A DNA stretch of 64,000 nt, taken from contig OZ234493.1 of assembly GCA_965153455.1 (NCBI GenBank), positions 6,996,213-7,060,212 on the forward strand, in the 5' to 3' direction. This DNA comes from Sphagnum compactum (Eukaryota > Bryophyta > Sphagnopsida > Sphagnales). The notes under the pieces were generated by a model. That model worked only from the letters and a program-made list of their open reading frames with translations, made no database searches and was not told the DNA's origin. Below, piece after piece: positions 46,031-58,901 of this stretch (within the stretch, counting starts at the first letter, position 1; each line of letters begins with the position of its first letter). The translations under genes and the position numbers were made by a program.

Positions 46031-46118
46031 TTGTTATCAGGACGCTAGGGCTCTTTCCCCCGAGGCTACGCATAGGCTTCGCGTTTTGTGTGTGTTTTTG
46101 TATAGTGGCAAATTGGCG

Positions 46119-48009
46119 ATGACCGACAGAATTCTGCCACTCAGCTTGCTTCACACAGCTGCTGCAGCTCTGTCGCTCCATTCAACTGTCCCAAGCAGTA
46201 CAAGGGAGTGTTTGTCAGCAGAATAACAGCAGCGGCGGCAGCAGCCTGGTCCAAATCAAACTTCTTGGCTCCTCCTCAAGGCACGACCACTGCCTGGAAG
46301 CAAGGCAGGCTTGGTAAGGGTTTGGAGTTAAAGAAAGGGATGAAGGATGGGAGGAGAGGGAGGTCTATGAGAGTGGCTGCGATCAGGGATTCATTGGTGA
46401 GAATCAGCAGCTTCTTCTTCTTCTTCTTTTCTGCACTCTGCTTCTGATAGTTTGTGTTGTGTCAGGCCATCCATAGCTTGGTGGTTTTGAGTTTCTGGTC
46501 TCCTTGCAAAGTGGTTGTGGCTTCAGAGCTTTGGACCAGATGTTTTCGAGATGTTTTCCGCATAATAATCAAACCAGTTAGAATGGAAGACATTGAGAGA
46601 ATGAGATGTCGCTTTGGATTCAGATCCCAGCTACAAAATGCAGGTCACTAGGTTAAGGTCTTAGGGTCCTGAAATGCAGAACCCTAAGAGGGTTTTGTAT
46701 ATCCTTTTGTAACAGTTGCCGTGATCACATTGCCCATAGCTGTGATGATAGGAATTATGTCCATCTGTAAGAGAGAAGCAGTGGCTTCAAAGACAAAGAG
46801 ACATGCAATCCTCACATGTCATTTGGATTCATCATCAGTATCAGTTTTGATTTCAGCTGCATTGTATTGGCCATCTTCACAAATTTATCTTCCTATGTGC
46901 AAATGCTTGTTTACTGAGATGGCACTGAATGCAGGGTGGTTCAGAGAGAACATATGTGATGGTGAAGCCAGATGGTGTACAGCAAGGCCTGGTAAGTGCT
47001 GCAATCTGCGACTTCAGCAATCCTGGTTTTGGATACAGATCCATATTTGCCGTTCCTTGTTTAGTAGAAAGAAAGCTGATGAGTTCTCTTCTCGGCAGGT
47101 TGGTGAGATCATCTCAAGGTTTGAGCGCAAAGTGTTTGTTCTGAAAGATTGAAGCTTTTCCAGACACCTCAGAACTTGCACTGGTAGGTCCTGTGAAAGT
47201 GATCAACATCTATTTACAATCTGTTCATCACATAAGTCTCCACAGCTTCCACATATTGGATGATGTCCCTGATTTGGAGACTTTGGGAGGGGTTGCAGAA
47301 TCATTACCTTGAGCTGAAGGAGAAAACGTTTTATCCGAAGCTTGTACAGTATATCATTTCCAGCCCTGTGGTTTGCATGGTATGTCTTGTGCTTGGTCCC
47401 CTTGCATTTGTGATAACGGAATCGCATGTGACCTGTTTATACTAAGCCCTGTGGTTCTATTCCTCCCTTTATGATTTCCCCTTGGCTTATGTCAAGACTT
47501 CTGCAGAATGTAGGATGCCTTTCTTGAAAAAAATCTCATTTGTGATAGGCATGGGAAGGAGTGGGTTGCATCAGCACGAAAGCTGATAGGAGTGATAAAC
47601 CCCCTTCAAGCAGAGCCTGGGACAATCCGTGGTGATTTTCGTATTGAAGTTGGGCTGTAAGTGTCACTTAAGCCACCTTCCTTGTGGTTGCTTGCATTGT
47701 GCATAACATGGGGTTTTTCACAAGTCAACAGTATTTTCCATGCCCATGATCTGATAGTGCTCTAAGGCTTGTGGCAGGAATGTGGTGCACGGGAGTGATA
47801 GTCCTGAGAGTGGGGAGCGTGAAATTGGTAAGACATCTATACATGCACCTCCTGCTGAGTTAGCTGTTGTGTCCCTTCTTTTGGGCAAGAGGTTGCAAGC
47901 AGCAGACATTCTGACACCTGGAACTGGGTGGATGGGTGCAGCTCTTTGGTTTAAGGACAGTGAACTGGTGGAGTGGGAGCAGTGCATCACACCTTGGCTT
48001 CGTGAGTAG
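46119..48009 (+). pseudogene. NDPK2: Plastid-type nucleoside diphosphate kinase, frameshifted (pseudogene or sequence errors)
   Basis: Seven exons are recognisable: about 46,119-46,396 (transit-peptide-like), 46,935-46,991, 47,099-47,183, 47,299-47,379, 47,549-47,656, 47,778-47,827 and 47,942-48,009. All junctions are GT-AG. The enzyme balances nucleoside triphosphates. Conserved blocks are [77 protein letters not shown] (phospho-histidine codon at 47,788) and a C-terminal ITPWLRE. Reading is broken at 47,144-47,148 and 47,168-47,173 (one base short each), 47,561-47,567 (two bases short), and probably near 46,200, where the ATG at 46,119 falls out of frame. The three core shifts exactly account for the exon phases. 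VQQGL replaces the family's VQRGL (a CpG-decay-type change). All shifts lie in short homopolymers. The gene identity is secure; whether it is dead or mis-sequenced is open. Confidence 0.8.
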
Positions 48010-51000
48010 AGATGCAATGCAACCAAATTTGAGTCTTGTTTTCACACTCAACCTCAATCTTAAATTCTTTGCTCCACCATCAGTAGAGCAGTCAGCCTTA
48101 ATGAGTCCGTAACTGAGAGATAAGCTCTAACCATTTCTGGCTAGTGCATGAGCCACAAATGATATGTGCATTATGCTTGAGGCAATTCATTCAATAAGCT
48201 GTTTTGTTCCTTTGACTGCTCATATTTGACCTCCATGTAGAATAGTAGCAAATGCAAGTGTGAAGTTGATCTTGGGGTCTTGTTTCAAATGCATGTGAGT
48301 GCTTCTGGTATTGCCGATTGTCAGGGTCATGGCAAAATTTCATGGAATGTAGCTCTTGGAACTACACACTGAATTAAGAAGCCAAATGAAGTTCCAGGCT
48401 AAGGGCTTTCCTCCATCAACACAACAAAATCTGTTCATAACATTGTCCATGGATGATAAGGCCATCAGTGGGCAGGGACCTGTGCTTAATTATGGGGATG
48501 TTATGATAGGACTAACATGTAATAAAGTACAGGTTCTTGCCCATTGAGTACCCTATCATCCATGCCCAATTGCTGTTGGAAGGTCACTGAATTCAAGTTC
48601 GTGTTTTCTTTTTCTCAGTTTTTGGGGGTTGGCACTCTTCTTCCTACTTAATGCTCTGTTGTTGGATCTAGATCTATATTACCCTATTATTGTGCCGTCC
48701 CTTGATTCTCTTCAGGCTGCCTTAGATTGTATAACTATGGAGTTCTCTATGCTTCTAAATTATATTGACAGGATAATGACAATTGTAAGGAAAATGACAC
48801 CAAACTTGCAAGTCATATGTGCCTACATGTATTCAACCTTATGGGTTATATTAAGCAATATAATAGTGTTGTAATATCATGTCTGGAAAGAATTCCAAAG
48901 CTCGGAAGCACATGTGTAAGTGTGCTAGAAGCTTATATAGTCCCGAATGCAATTTTTGTGATGTGCAATTTGTTTTTGCAGTATTGTGCTTACTAATGCT
49001 TGTTGAAGTGGCACAAACATGAGCATAGACCATACTCTAATTTTCAGAATAGTAACAGGGGTCCAAAGAGATATGGCACCCAGATAAACAACAGTAGCAT
49101 GTGATGGCAGTGTTATGGTTGTCTTTGGCATCTGGATCTAGTTGTTTCCAGTTGGTTTTGTACTGTGTAATCATTTGTGGCTCTGTGTTAAGTCTAATGC
49201 TGAAAGAAAGGTGAAGCTTGTCTGATGATGATAAGGTCTAATTCATTAAGCATGTATTTATTTTCTTCCTGTGAGGTTCTTGAAGGTTGGAGTGTTGCCT
49301 ATGTGTGATGGGCATCCCACACATTGAAATATTGCCGAGGTTCTAGGTTGTCTTCTAATTGATCCTTGTTGTGAGATGGAACACATTGTGGGTTGTTTTT
49401 GTTTTGCATTGCACATGTTACTCTTCATCTTTTGCTCGTTTCTCTTTTTTTTGAATTAAAGAATGCTTCTCATCTATAAATATTGGTGGTGCACAAGAAA
49501 AACATTTGATGGGTTCTAGTTTTTGAAGCATTTTTTTTTGTTTGAGCAGTTATGGAGGTTGCAGGTTACCTTTGTGGTCTATATATGTCAATTGGTTATT
49601 TTGACGTTCACTAAGAAAACCATGGTTGATATTGGCATCCTTTCTACTTAGGAACATGAGTGATTATCTTTGTTTTGAGCTCTAAAGTTATTCATTGAGG
49701 AAGGTTATTGTGCGATTGATTGGTTTTTGTTTATAAATAGATGCCCTCCATTTCTTCTTACACAAGCTTCAAGTTTTTGAATGGAACTGGTTCTTAGGTT
49801 GAGTGTATTGTAGATTTGAACAGTGTGGATGGGGTATGAAGATGGGGTATGAAGATGAAATTGTGGGTGGTATCTGAGTTGTATTATTATAGTGGTTTAC
49901 ACATTTTGTGTGTAGGTTAATATCACAATGGGCATTAATAGTGTGATCATGCCAACAATATCTGGCCAATATGGTAAAATACTCTTTGGTGGCACACATA
50001 GAACATCTATTATTTGGGTGGAACATGAATTTCTAACCACCCATTGAGCATTTATTGTTTTTCTGGAACATGAATTTCAACTTTAGCTATGACAAGCAAT
50101 TATCTATGGTGGAAGTGACATAACCACAAGTCACCAACATTGGCATCTTATTCTTGGAATGACGCCATTGTCAATGTGAATATTGGTATAACATGGGCAA
50201 TGCAATGCTTTATGTGCTATCAAGTGACAAAAGGTCTTGCCATATTGGTAATGCACTTTAGATGCAAGAGAAGTTTGACAACTCGTTAATCGACAATGAG
50301 AGTAGCCTTATAAAAATATCAAGAAAAGAGCGAGTTTAAAGTTGGGTGAGGATGAGTATAAGAAGACACATTTTTTGGCAACACAATATGTTAAGAAAAC
50401 TGTTAGATCATCACCTACCCAAGAAAAGGCATGGAACCATCATTTTAGTACTAATGAATTGTTTAGAGCATCTAAACACCTAAGCCTTTTGTAAAGAATA
50501 ATCCATAAAAAAAAAGTTTTATATTCAAATATCTTCATTTGTTTATTATCAACTCTCACATGCCATTCTAGACAATGGAAATTATTTGTTTGGCTGAATT
50601 ATGTTTTCAATTTTGTCTCAAGGTTGTCTTCTCATCATTTGCAAATGAAATGTTGCCACATATAGTAGGAAAAACCTTGAAAACTTATTTTTCTACATTA
50701 TCTACATTCATTTCAAATCACTCCTACTTCTAGTCTTTGGACGTTGAAGAATGCCATGACACTTGCAATAATTTTGGAACTTTTATCTTCTAATATTTGA
50801 TTGAGAACCCAAGCACATCATGATAGGTCTCTACAAAGCTAATGTCACTTCAAGTATTGGTATAGCAATTAAATTATAATAGTTTATTCATATGATGTGT
50901 TAAATGCGTTGTCAAAAATGAAGGTGCAAACTGATGTAACATGACAAAAGCATTGGGATCAATTATTAATTGCAAAATAGTTGGGTTGAATGTTGTTCAT

Positions 51001-51530
51001 CAAAAATTTGTTTTGGATATGCAATATCGAAAGCCAATAAATATAACACATATAATAATAAAAAGTGCAAAAATTTATTGGTTGTCTTCATCAAACAAGC
51101 TCAAGTTGAAAATATAATTGTGGATTGTGACATAAGGCTTGCCAAGACTCACAGATGAAATCATTTAAACTAAATATGCCAATGAAGACAATGTTAGTAT
51201 TGGATTTGTGTTCATATTTGGATTACTCAACTTTGAAATTAGTTCAATTTTTCGTCGTATCTTTTTAAACATTGAAATTTGATTGAAGGCTAACTACTTC
51301 GTCAGAGAATGTTAAAAAATTAATGATTTTGTTAGATTTGTGAATGTTTCTCTTCTTAATAAAGGTTTTAAAGTTTTGGCCTATCATACAAAGCAACCCT
51401 TGGCATTTCAAGTTGGAGTTCCTTCACCAAGTCAGCAATGATTTAAGATGTAAATGTTCTTTCACTTGTGGTCAAAGATTGTGTGCAAAATCAATTTTGA
51501 AGTCACTAGCAACACTTGCACACCCTTGAC
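48010..51530. other. Intergenic region, no gene recognised
   Basis: 48.0-49.2 kb is of moderate GC content and probably includes the kinase 3' UTR; 49.2-51.5 kb turns AT-rich. Frames of 60-85 codons carry no domain that I recognise. Decayed transposon sequence may be present from about 50.1 kb but I cannot assign it. Confidence 0.4.
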
Positions 51531-51539
51531 ATCACACCT

Positions 51540-52250
51540 TTCACTTTGCGCATGAAGTTCAAGGAATATGTCTCAAACATGTGTAATAGCACTCCTTCGT
51601 TAACTTGGAGAATGAATTGGTTGATTAGGGAATTTGTATGAAGCAAGAAATCATATAAGTAATGCCCTCCTTTTGTATTTTGTGCAGTCTTACATAGGAA
51701 GAAGGCCCACAATATGTTGGTTCTTTCACATGATCCCAATTTTAAAACTCTTGGCTTTATTAATACCTTGCTTTACAATGGCCATGTCAAAACATCAAAG
51801 GTTGTGGAAGATGGGTATAATAAGTCATTGATGCCTTTGCTCTTGAAGTGTGGAAGTCAATGATTTTTGGTTGATATCAACTCAGGCAATTAAGAAACTT
51901 ATGCTACAAACAATCTTGATATCTTCAAGATTAGAACCACTAAAAATATTTTTAGAAACTAGTTTTTTCTTTTGCCTCTTTTCAATCAATCTTGAGAATG
52001 TGAAGTGTCAATTTGAAATGGTAGGGTGCATATGAGGGCATGCTTTCAAAAGTGGGGTTCCTCACATGATAATGTTGTGAAATCTCAACAGTCGAATAAA
52101 GACAAAATGGATAGTTTCACTTGCAAGATTACATTCACAATCCTTGCCAACATCCCCAAAACCTTACATGACTATCCTTACCCAAACATTGAATTTAGGA
52201 AAGGAAAAGGATCCTTGCATGGGAAAGATGTCAAATCCACAAAAGTCATT
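51540..52250 (+). pseudogene. Possible hAT transposase fragment
   Basis: At about 51,695-51,835 one frame reads KKAHNMLVLSHDPNFKTLGF, followed by a shifted SKVVEDGYNKSLMPLLLK. This KKAHNML...DP-FK block precedes the C-terminal half in many hAT transposases. The rest is too decayed to follow, although short protein-like frames continue to 52,250. Confidence 0.35.
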
Positions 52251-52259
52251 TAGAGGAAG

Positions 52260-54727
52260 TACACATGCATGGAATTTATGTCATTTGCATGATATCTTAT
52301 GTAAATCATCATGATTTACCACTGAAGAATCATTGTAACAACACTGTATCAGAGTGGAGCTTTGCATGAGGGTCCAGAGTTTCCTTGTTGGAGACAAAAG
52401 GACGCCTGCCTCCAAAACCAGGCTCATAGGTTGGTCATATGCTCTGAGATCACTGAGCATGAAGCTTTGTCGTTCTTCTATGTTTCATTTGGCAAAGTTG
52501 GGTCCTTCAGCCAGCACATGCTGTTTCATTATCATAGGTGTGGCCAATTTGCACAGAGGGCTAAGTCCCGTGGTCTCTCTCCTTGTACATCATCAATTGA
52601 AGTCTTTTATGCATCTTTGGTTGAATTTTCTGCATCATCGTGCTTTGTTCCTGTATTGGGTGAATGTTTCAAGTATCATTCTCTGTTCATGCTGGATATG
52701 GGTCAATTGCAATGCCTGTTTTGCATCACCCTCCTTTTCACAAGCTTAGTGGTTGTCTTTTGTGAAGCAAGTCACAAGATTTTGGTTAATCTGCTAATCG
52801 ACTGTTTTGTCCATAAGCTAGTTCAGATCACTGTTGAGTACTAAGGGTTGTAGAGGAGATATTGTCATTTGCCCTGCAGTGGGATTTGAGAATGGGAACT
52901 TGCTAGTTAGTAAAATGCTCCTTTCAAGGAGCCCCTTAGTAGTCACATGTTTTTCATTATTGACTCTGTCTGAATGTGCAGGACACGATTCAGAATTTTG
53001 AATATTGCAAGCAGCCACAATTCATTTATGTTCAGGTGACACTAATTAGTAGCTGCCACCCATTGACAAGAGTTGTATGAAGCTGCAGTGACCAGACTGT
53101 TGTTGTGCAAGGAGCCCTTCTACAATTGTTGCCCTCAAATACAGGCAATAATTGAATGAACATATTTGTCTCTTCATTGACTGAATTTAAGTGTCTACTC
53201 TCTGGATCTACATAGTGTTCAACTTCAACAGCTAGTGTCTTGGCTAGGTAGTGCCCTTCCAACACCTGCAAGTTCACATCCATATCAAGGTCCAGAATTT
53301 CCAAATGATGGACTCTAATGTTGCAAATGAACTTTATTTTGACTATCATTTCACTGATGGAGAGGCTCAGTCTTCGTTGCCTAGTTTGAAAGTAAATGGA
53401 TTGGGCAGTCAGAGGGTGAACAGGTGAGTGATTGTATGCTCAAGGAGAGGAAGACAGCACAGGGAGGGGGATCAGGTATTTTGTAGACTCTGCTGCAATT
53501 AGTAGTAAGGCATGTCACCTGTGTGTTAACCTCTTTCTTGTCCCTCTTTTATCAAGTATATCAACGTCTGGAATAACCTTGCAATTTCAGTGGAGTCTTG
53601 GTGGCAAGTCCTTTGAAGATACTGAAGATCCCGGTATTACCAGCATGCACCTTGGAAGATTTAAATATACAGATCGTGTCATAAGTGCAATGGCATTCCA
53701 TGTTATGGTTTTGGGATTCTTTTACAAAGGTGAACTGTCCAAAACTCTTCATTCTGGTTTTTGTGAAAGCTTCTGATCACTATTTTGAAGAACAGGATAA
53801 GCTTGCTTTTCCCTAGAACTACTTCTCAATGCTCAAAAGCTCAAATAGCTGGGCATTTTAGAAGTCGAGAAGAGTGTCAAAGTAGACTGGTGCTAAGATC
53901 TGGCATTAGTGAATTAGCTGGTATCAAAGTGAAGTCAAACCAGCATGTATTCATCTCTGAGGTTGAGACTTGAGACTGGGGCTGAGATCTGGGTATTGTG
54001 ACTTAGCTGACTGCAAAGTGTAAGTCAAAAGAACTTGTTCAGTTATTTCCTGCATGACATTGGAAGCTTGCATCAGAGGTAAAGTGTGCATACATGGACC
54101 ACATGGCTCTTAATACAATCTTAGCACTCAAAAACATGTCTCATAAAAAATTTCAAAAGAGGAGTTTAAAGATGGTATTTAACTTACAATCCTGTGACTT
54201 GCCTTGATTCTCTACAATGATTAAAATAAAATATGCCACAACTGCAAGTAGATAATGATACAAGAGAGGAAGAAGGTCATATGATATATGTAGGTGTTGG
54301 CACTTAAAAGCACAAAAGGGTTCCATCCAGTCAAAATGTGAAGTCTGAATTATTGTGTTGAAAATATACAGGGTTAGTCTCATTTTAATTCAAGACCAGA
54401 ACCTGTTCTGTGGGGGCCAGGGGGTGTATCTAAATCAAATACAAGACCATAATACATAGGTAAATTTTTTTTCTATCACCACTGTGTTTAAAAGCTAACT
54501 GACTTGGAATCAAGACTATCCACAATTCTCAGGCTAGGCATATTCAATACATAGGAATAAAAGAAAAGATACAAGTATATAAAGGTAGCAAACACAAATA
54601 CCCAACAGAGTGACAGACTATGATTTATGTATTTGCTGTACAGTGCATCTAGATAGTCAGCAAAAATAAAACTCTAGAAAATGTGCCTAGAACTATAAAC
54701 AAGTATTACCGCTGTTTATAAAAGAAA
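52260..54727. other. Intergenic region of moderate GC, no gene recognised
   Basis: Two overlapping plus frames (52,354-52,749 and 52,362-52,844; 131 and 160 codons) and a 105-codon minus frame (53,032-53,349) are open but show no domain, no plausible splice context and no codon pattern that I would defend. The lower part (54.4-54.7 kb) probably contains the 3' UTR of the SOUL gene. Confidence 0.4.
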
Positions 54728-56459
54728 CTAGACTTCTGCACTGCCTACTTTGGCCTTCAGTGCCAGGTGACAAACATCACTGTCACCAATGTCCACCCAA
54801 ACCTCATTCAGACGCCCAAAGATTTGGAATGGGCTACTGTATTGTGCAATTGCGTAGACATCCTCTCCATCTTTGGGCTTCAGATCTGTAGCATTTGCCC
54901 ATGGGGTTTTCTGGAGACTTGCCTCCAGCAAGGCTGCCTGCTTTGCAACATTGCTGTCTTTAGCAAAGCCTGAAAATGGCCGCACTGCAACACACTTTTC
55001 TCCCCATTTCTCCGCTTTGAGGTGTAACTCGGGCAGAGCAGTGGGGGGGGACTCCTGAAACTCAACTGGTACATAGAAACGCACAGCAAAGGCTGAAGAG
55101 CAAAATGGCCCTGCTGATGGCACTATGCCTGTCAACACTGGTTTAGTCATGGGAACCCGAGAACTGTTCAAGTTGGCACCCTGGATGTATTGGAACAACC
55201 TGTGCCCCCATAAAGAGTCAGACACCAAACACATGTGCAAGTCAGAGACCAATTGCCATTCCATCATCTCATTCCTAAGGTCAAGATCTCTGTGTCATCA
55301 CCCCATAGATGACTTCCAACAATCTCCCAGTAGCTAACAATCTTCATACTTATCATCTACATGTAATGCTGCTTAATCATCGTAGAAGACTCCCACTCAA
55401 GGACACCAACCCTTGATGAGACAGATTGGTTGTCTCTTCTCCACTATACCAGACATTATTAACATGCCAATAGATTGCATAACATGGACAAGAAATTCCT
55501 ATTATTTCAGATTGGAGGAAAGAGAGAGCAGCACACTTCACATGGAAAAACTCCTGTGTAGTTGAAATTTTTTCTTTGGTCATTGAAGCTCATGGCACAC
55601 AGTTGCTAACTAGGGAGAAGAGACTGCAACAAAAAAGTATATCTTCTGCATAATTTGCACCACCTCATGAGTGACTTCCCTCCAGAAGCTCAATTACGTT
55701 GTGGAAACATCAGGTGCCAATCTTCTCTGAATCAATCTGAAACTATGTGAAACAAAAAATACAAGGGATAATTGCACAGTTTCAAGAGAAAGAGACACCT
55801 AGACATTCAAACCCTAATGTATCACATAACCATCATTTAAGAACAGTCCCAAAAATGTGGATGCAATAACAATCTAAACCAGAATTGTGACATGCCATTC
55901 ACCCACATGACAAGGCTAGAAGATGTCGCATTCAAGAAAAATTTCTCTGACATCTTACAGAAACCCTACATCCCAGCTGGTCAAAGGCTAAAAGAAATGA
56001 GCACCAATGCATACAACCCTCTTCCAACTGAGCCATGCCATGCCCAAATTTGCCTATCAACTTCTGGATTCCTTGACAAACTTGGCACTGCAAAGCTCAA
56101 TCTGCCCCGGACTACAATCAGAAGCACACCTTCCTTCCACCTCCACGAGGATATGTACTTCGATGTGTGTGTATGTCGGCGCGCGTGTGTAAAGATACGG
56201 AGAACGGAAAGTGGAAGGGTCGCCTGGGGAAAGAAACAAGTACTAACCTGTGGAAACCGAGCTGGGTGGCCTGGTTGAAGGAGATCTCGTCGACAGTAGC
56301 AGACACCCAGACACTGGAGCGTATCACTCGGATCTCAAAATCAGACTCCGAATGCACCACAGTGTATGTGGGACTCTCAATTGCCGCAAACACTGCCATA
56401 GTAGTAGTCATTACCATCAAAATCATGAACCTGAGCCATCCTCTTGCCACCACCTCCAT
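54728..56459 (-). CDS. SOUL haem-binding family protein (exons 56459-56248 and 55199-54728)
   Basis: Spliced length is 684 nt, 227 residues, the usual size of plant SOUL/HBP proteins that bind haem or other tetrapyrroles. Exon 1 (ends CCACAG|GTTAGT) encodes a hydrophobic segment at residues 8-26, consistent with a signal peptide, then YTVVHSESDFEIRVIRSSVW, the first SOUL strand pair. Exon 2 (after GGCACAG) continues LFQYIQGANLNSSRVPMTKP, an FYVPVEFQ core strand, AVRPFSGFAKD and a C-terminal VWVDIGD. The codon at the join is AG|G (Arg71). The intron is 1,048 bp. The minus-strand frame open upstream of exon 2 to 55,267 is intronic. The signal segment suggests secretory-pathway or vacuolar rather than plastid location; ligand and role are not shown by the sequence. 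Confidence 0.93.
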
Positions 56460-56711
56460 GGCTTCTTCTGGCCTTCTCTCCGCTCAGATACCCTAGCTAG
56501 CGATGTTTAGGCCGACCGCAAAATCTCGCACAAATCCCACAAGCTTGAAACGCGACGACGCAAAGCATTAGAATTGTTGTTGTTGCGTGTTTGTGTTGGA
56601 AAAGGCTAAAGGGGTTGTGGATGAAGAAGAAGCTTGTAGAAGCTTTTTGGCCACAAGCTTTCTTTTCTGTTCAAGCCTGGATCTTGGCTTTGTGAGTGAG
56701 TGAGTGGATAT

Positions 56712-56728
56712 GGGGGGGGGGGGGGGGG
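56712..56728. repeat. G17 homopolymer upstream of the SOUL gene
   Basis: Seventeen consecutive G on the plus strand (C17 on the coding strand), about 255 bases upstream of the SOUL start codon. It could form a G-quadruplex or i-motif. Confidence 0.9.
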
Positions 56729-57399
56729 ATGGATGTATATCACATGGCTGGGTTTGTCTTTTCATCCAGGATCATTGCTCTCTCTCTATCACTCAATTTC
56801 CAACCAGGGTACCTACCTAACCTAACTACCTTACCCTAAGGTCAGGTGTATCATTTAAATAATCCTCAAAATAGTGAAGTGAATTTTTGTGAAAATAAGA
56901 GTTTGACATGTTGAAAATCATCATAATTATCATTCGCTACATTCTGAATAATTTCACTATTCATATCACAATATCATGGTAGATGATAGAAAAAATAATA
57001 ATATAATATGATATATAATTTTAAAAACAAATTCATTTTTTGAAAAAAAAAATTATTTGTTTTGTCAATGTGGAAATTGACCCTAGGCTATGGGTCGACC
57101 ATATACGACCTAATGGACACTACCTATTCTTATCATGACAATGGATGAAGAATAAAATGATCAACATCCTCAAAATATTTTTTCATTGTGAACATGCAAC
57201 TTAGACCTAAGCTAGTCTAGGGCTTGGAAACTAATAGTAATGGGTGCAGAAAGGTCTCATTCACCACCAAACCTATGGGCAGTCTCCTCACCAATTGCCT
57301 CAATGGTCTCGAGTTTCCAAGCTTTACCTTGCCCTACAACTAAACTCCTCCCTCTTAAGTCTTCCTTCTTGCAACACTCAAGCCATAAATTCTTGTTCT

Positions 57400-57960
57400 C
57401 CTTTTAATGGTATTGACTTGTGCTTTGTGGGCTTGTGGTCTTATGGTTTTGGATTATGCTCTTCTTTGCATCGTGGTGGTTTCGAGTGCTTTTCCTTTAA
57501 GTTTCGTCTTGATGGTTTTGATTGCTTTTCATCTTCATTGTGTCTTGATGGTTCCAAATGTTCTTTATATGAGTTCTCATGTTTTGATGGTTTTGAATTT
57601 GTCTTGGTAGTCCTAAGTGTTCATTTTCATTTTGTTTCAATGGTTGAAAGTTTGTCTTGGTAGTCCTTAGTAAGTGCTCTTCTTTTGAGTTTTGCTTTAG
57701 TGGTCCCAAGTTTTTTTCGATGGTTTCAAGTTTTTTTTCATTTGAATTTTGAATTTTGTTTGAGTGGTCTAGAATGTTCTTCATTCAAGTTTTATTTTGG
57801 TGGTCTTTAGTTCATCTTGGTGGTCCCAAGTGTTTTTCATCTAAATTTTGTCTCAATGGTCAAATGTCTTTGGTTTTTTTGGTGTCTTAGTGGTTCAAAA
57901 TTCATCTCGATGGTTTTGCGTGCTCTTGGTCTTCTTTGTGACTCAATGGTGTTGTGTTCA
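57400..57960. repeat. Degenerate 18-20/36-40-bp tandem repeat
   Basis: Variants of GTCTTGATGGTTTTGA and TTGGTGGTCCCAAGTG recur for about 550 bp at roughly 18-20 and 36-40-base spacing. Open frames through it are repeat artefacts. The style resembles the 45.4 kb repeat but the unit differs. Confidence 0.65.
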
Positions 57961-58901
57961 TGTTGACAATCTCAAGTTCTAGAGGTGGTTTGATCGCTTG
58001 TGATGTTTTTTTGGTCTTTTTAGTGATTTCAACTTATGTTCATTTGGTCTTTTTGATGGTTTTAATGCTTTTGAAGCTTTTCTACTTACTTCTAGTCTTG
58101 GTGATTATGATTTTTGCTTTTTTGCTAATCCTAGTGGTGATTGTTTGTCTCCCTTTTACTTAGTCACTAGAAAGCAACAACTTTGTTATTTGATACCTTT
58201 ATGCTCATTGCGTAGCTCGCGTCTATTAAGTTATTGTTGTACATTCAAGGTTCACACCCCTATACTTGTGCAAAACTACTTGTAAGCTTACCCAAAAGTT
58301 ATGATGACATTGGTTGCCCACATCCTTTATAATTGCTAGAGACCAAGTTGTAGTGAATTGTGTTCTAGTGTGATTTTCAACTATTTTTTGAACTACATGA
58401 TTTGCCACAATCCTCAAATTCATTGTTTTTGGCCCACTTATTTTTAATCATTTTTGGTCTTCTTTTTTTCATTTCTTTTATAGTGTCTTGTCCATGGTTT
58501 TAGAAACAATATATTTAGGTATTCAATAGAGGTCATAACGTGTGATTTGGAGTAATCAACTAATCACTTTTTGCACTTTGTGCATCTTATGGGTAAATGA
58601 AGTAATGATAGCCAATTGTGCAAATTCATGGATTTTTGTGTCAAACTCAAAGGATTCTTAAGTTTTTACAATTCATGACTAAATTCATCTAGGTTACAAC
58701 ATACATATATATATAATTTTTTTTAAAAAAATTACTATAGGGTTGTGAAGCATATCTACATAATAACATTAATTGGGTTTTTAATGTTAGTAGGAAGATC
58801 TTCAACTAATTTAAATGAAGAACTATTTTAAATATATGGAAAAGTTATGTAGTTTCACATTTATTTTCCCATAGCTAACTATGGTCAGCTTATTCATATA
58901 A

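Noticed and set aside
52354-52844. 131- and 160-codon overlapping frames
   Set aside because: Two frames are open over the same DNA, neither with recognisable protein features.
55200-55267. Upstream extension of SOUL exon 2 with its own ATG
   Set aside because: Lies in the intron; joining to exon 1 restores the conserved LGFHRLFQYIQ sequence across the junction.
57244-57663. 139-codon frame
   Set aside because: Runs through a degenerate tandem repeat; composition is that of the repeat.
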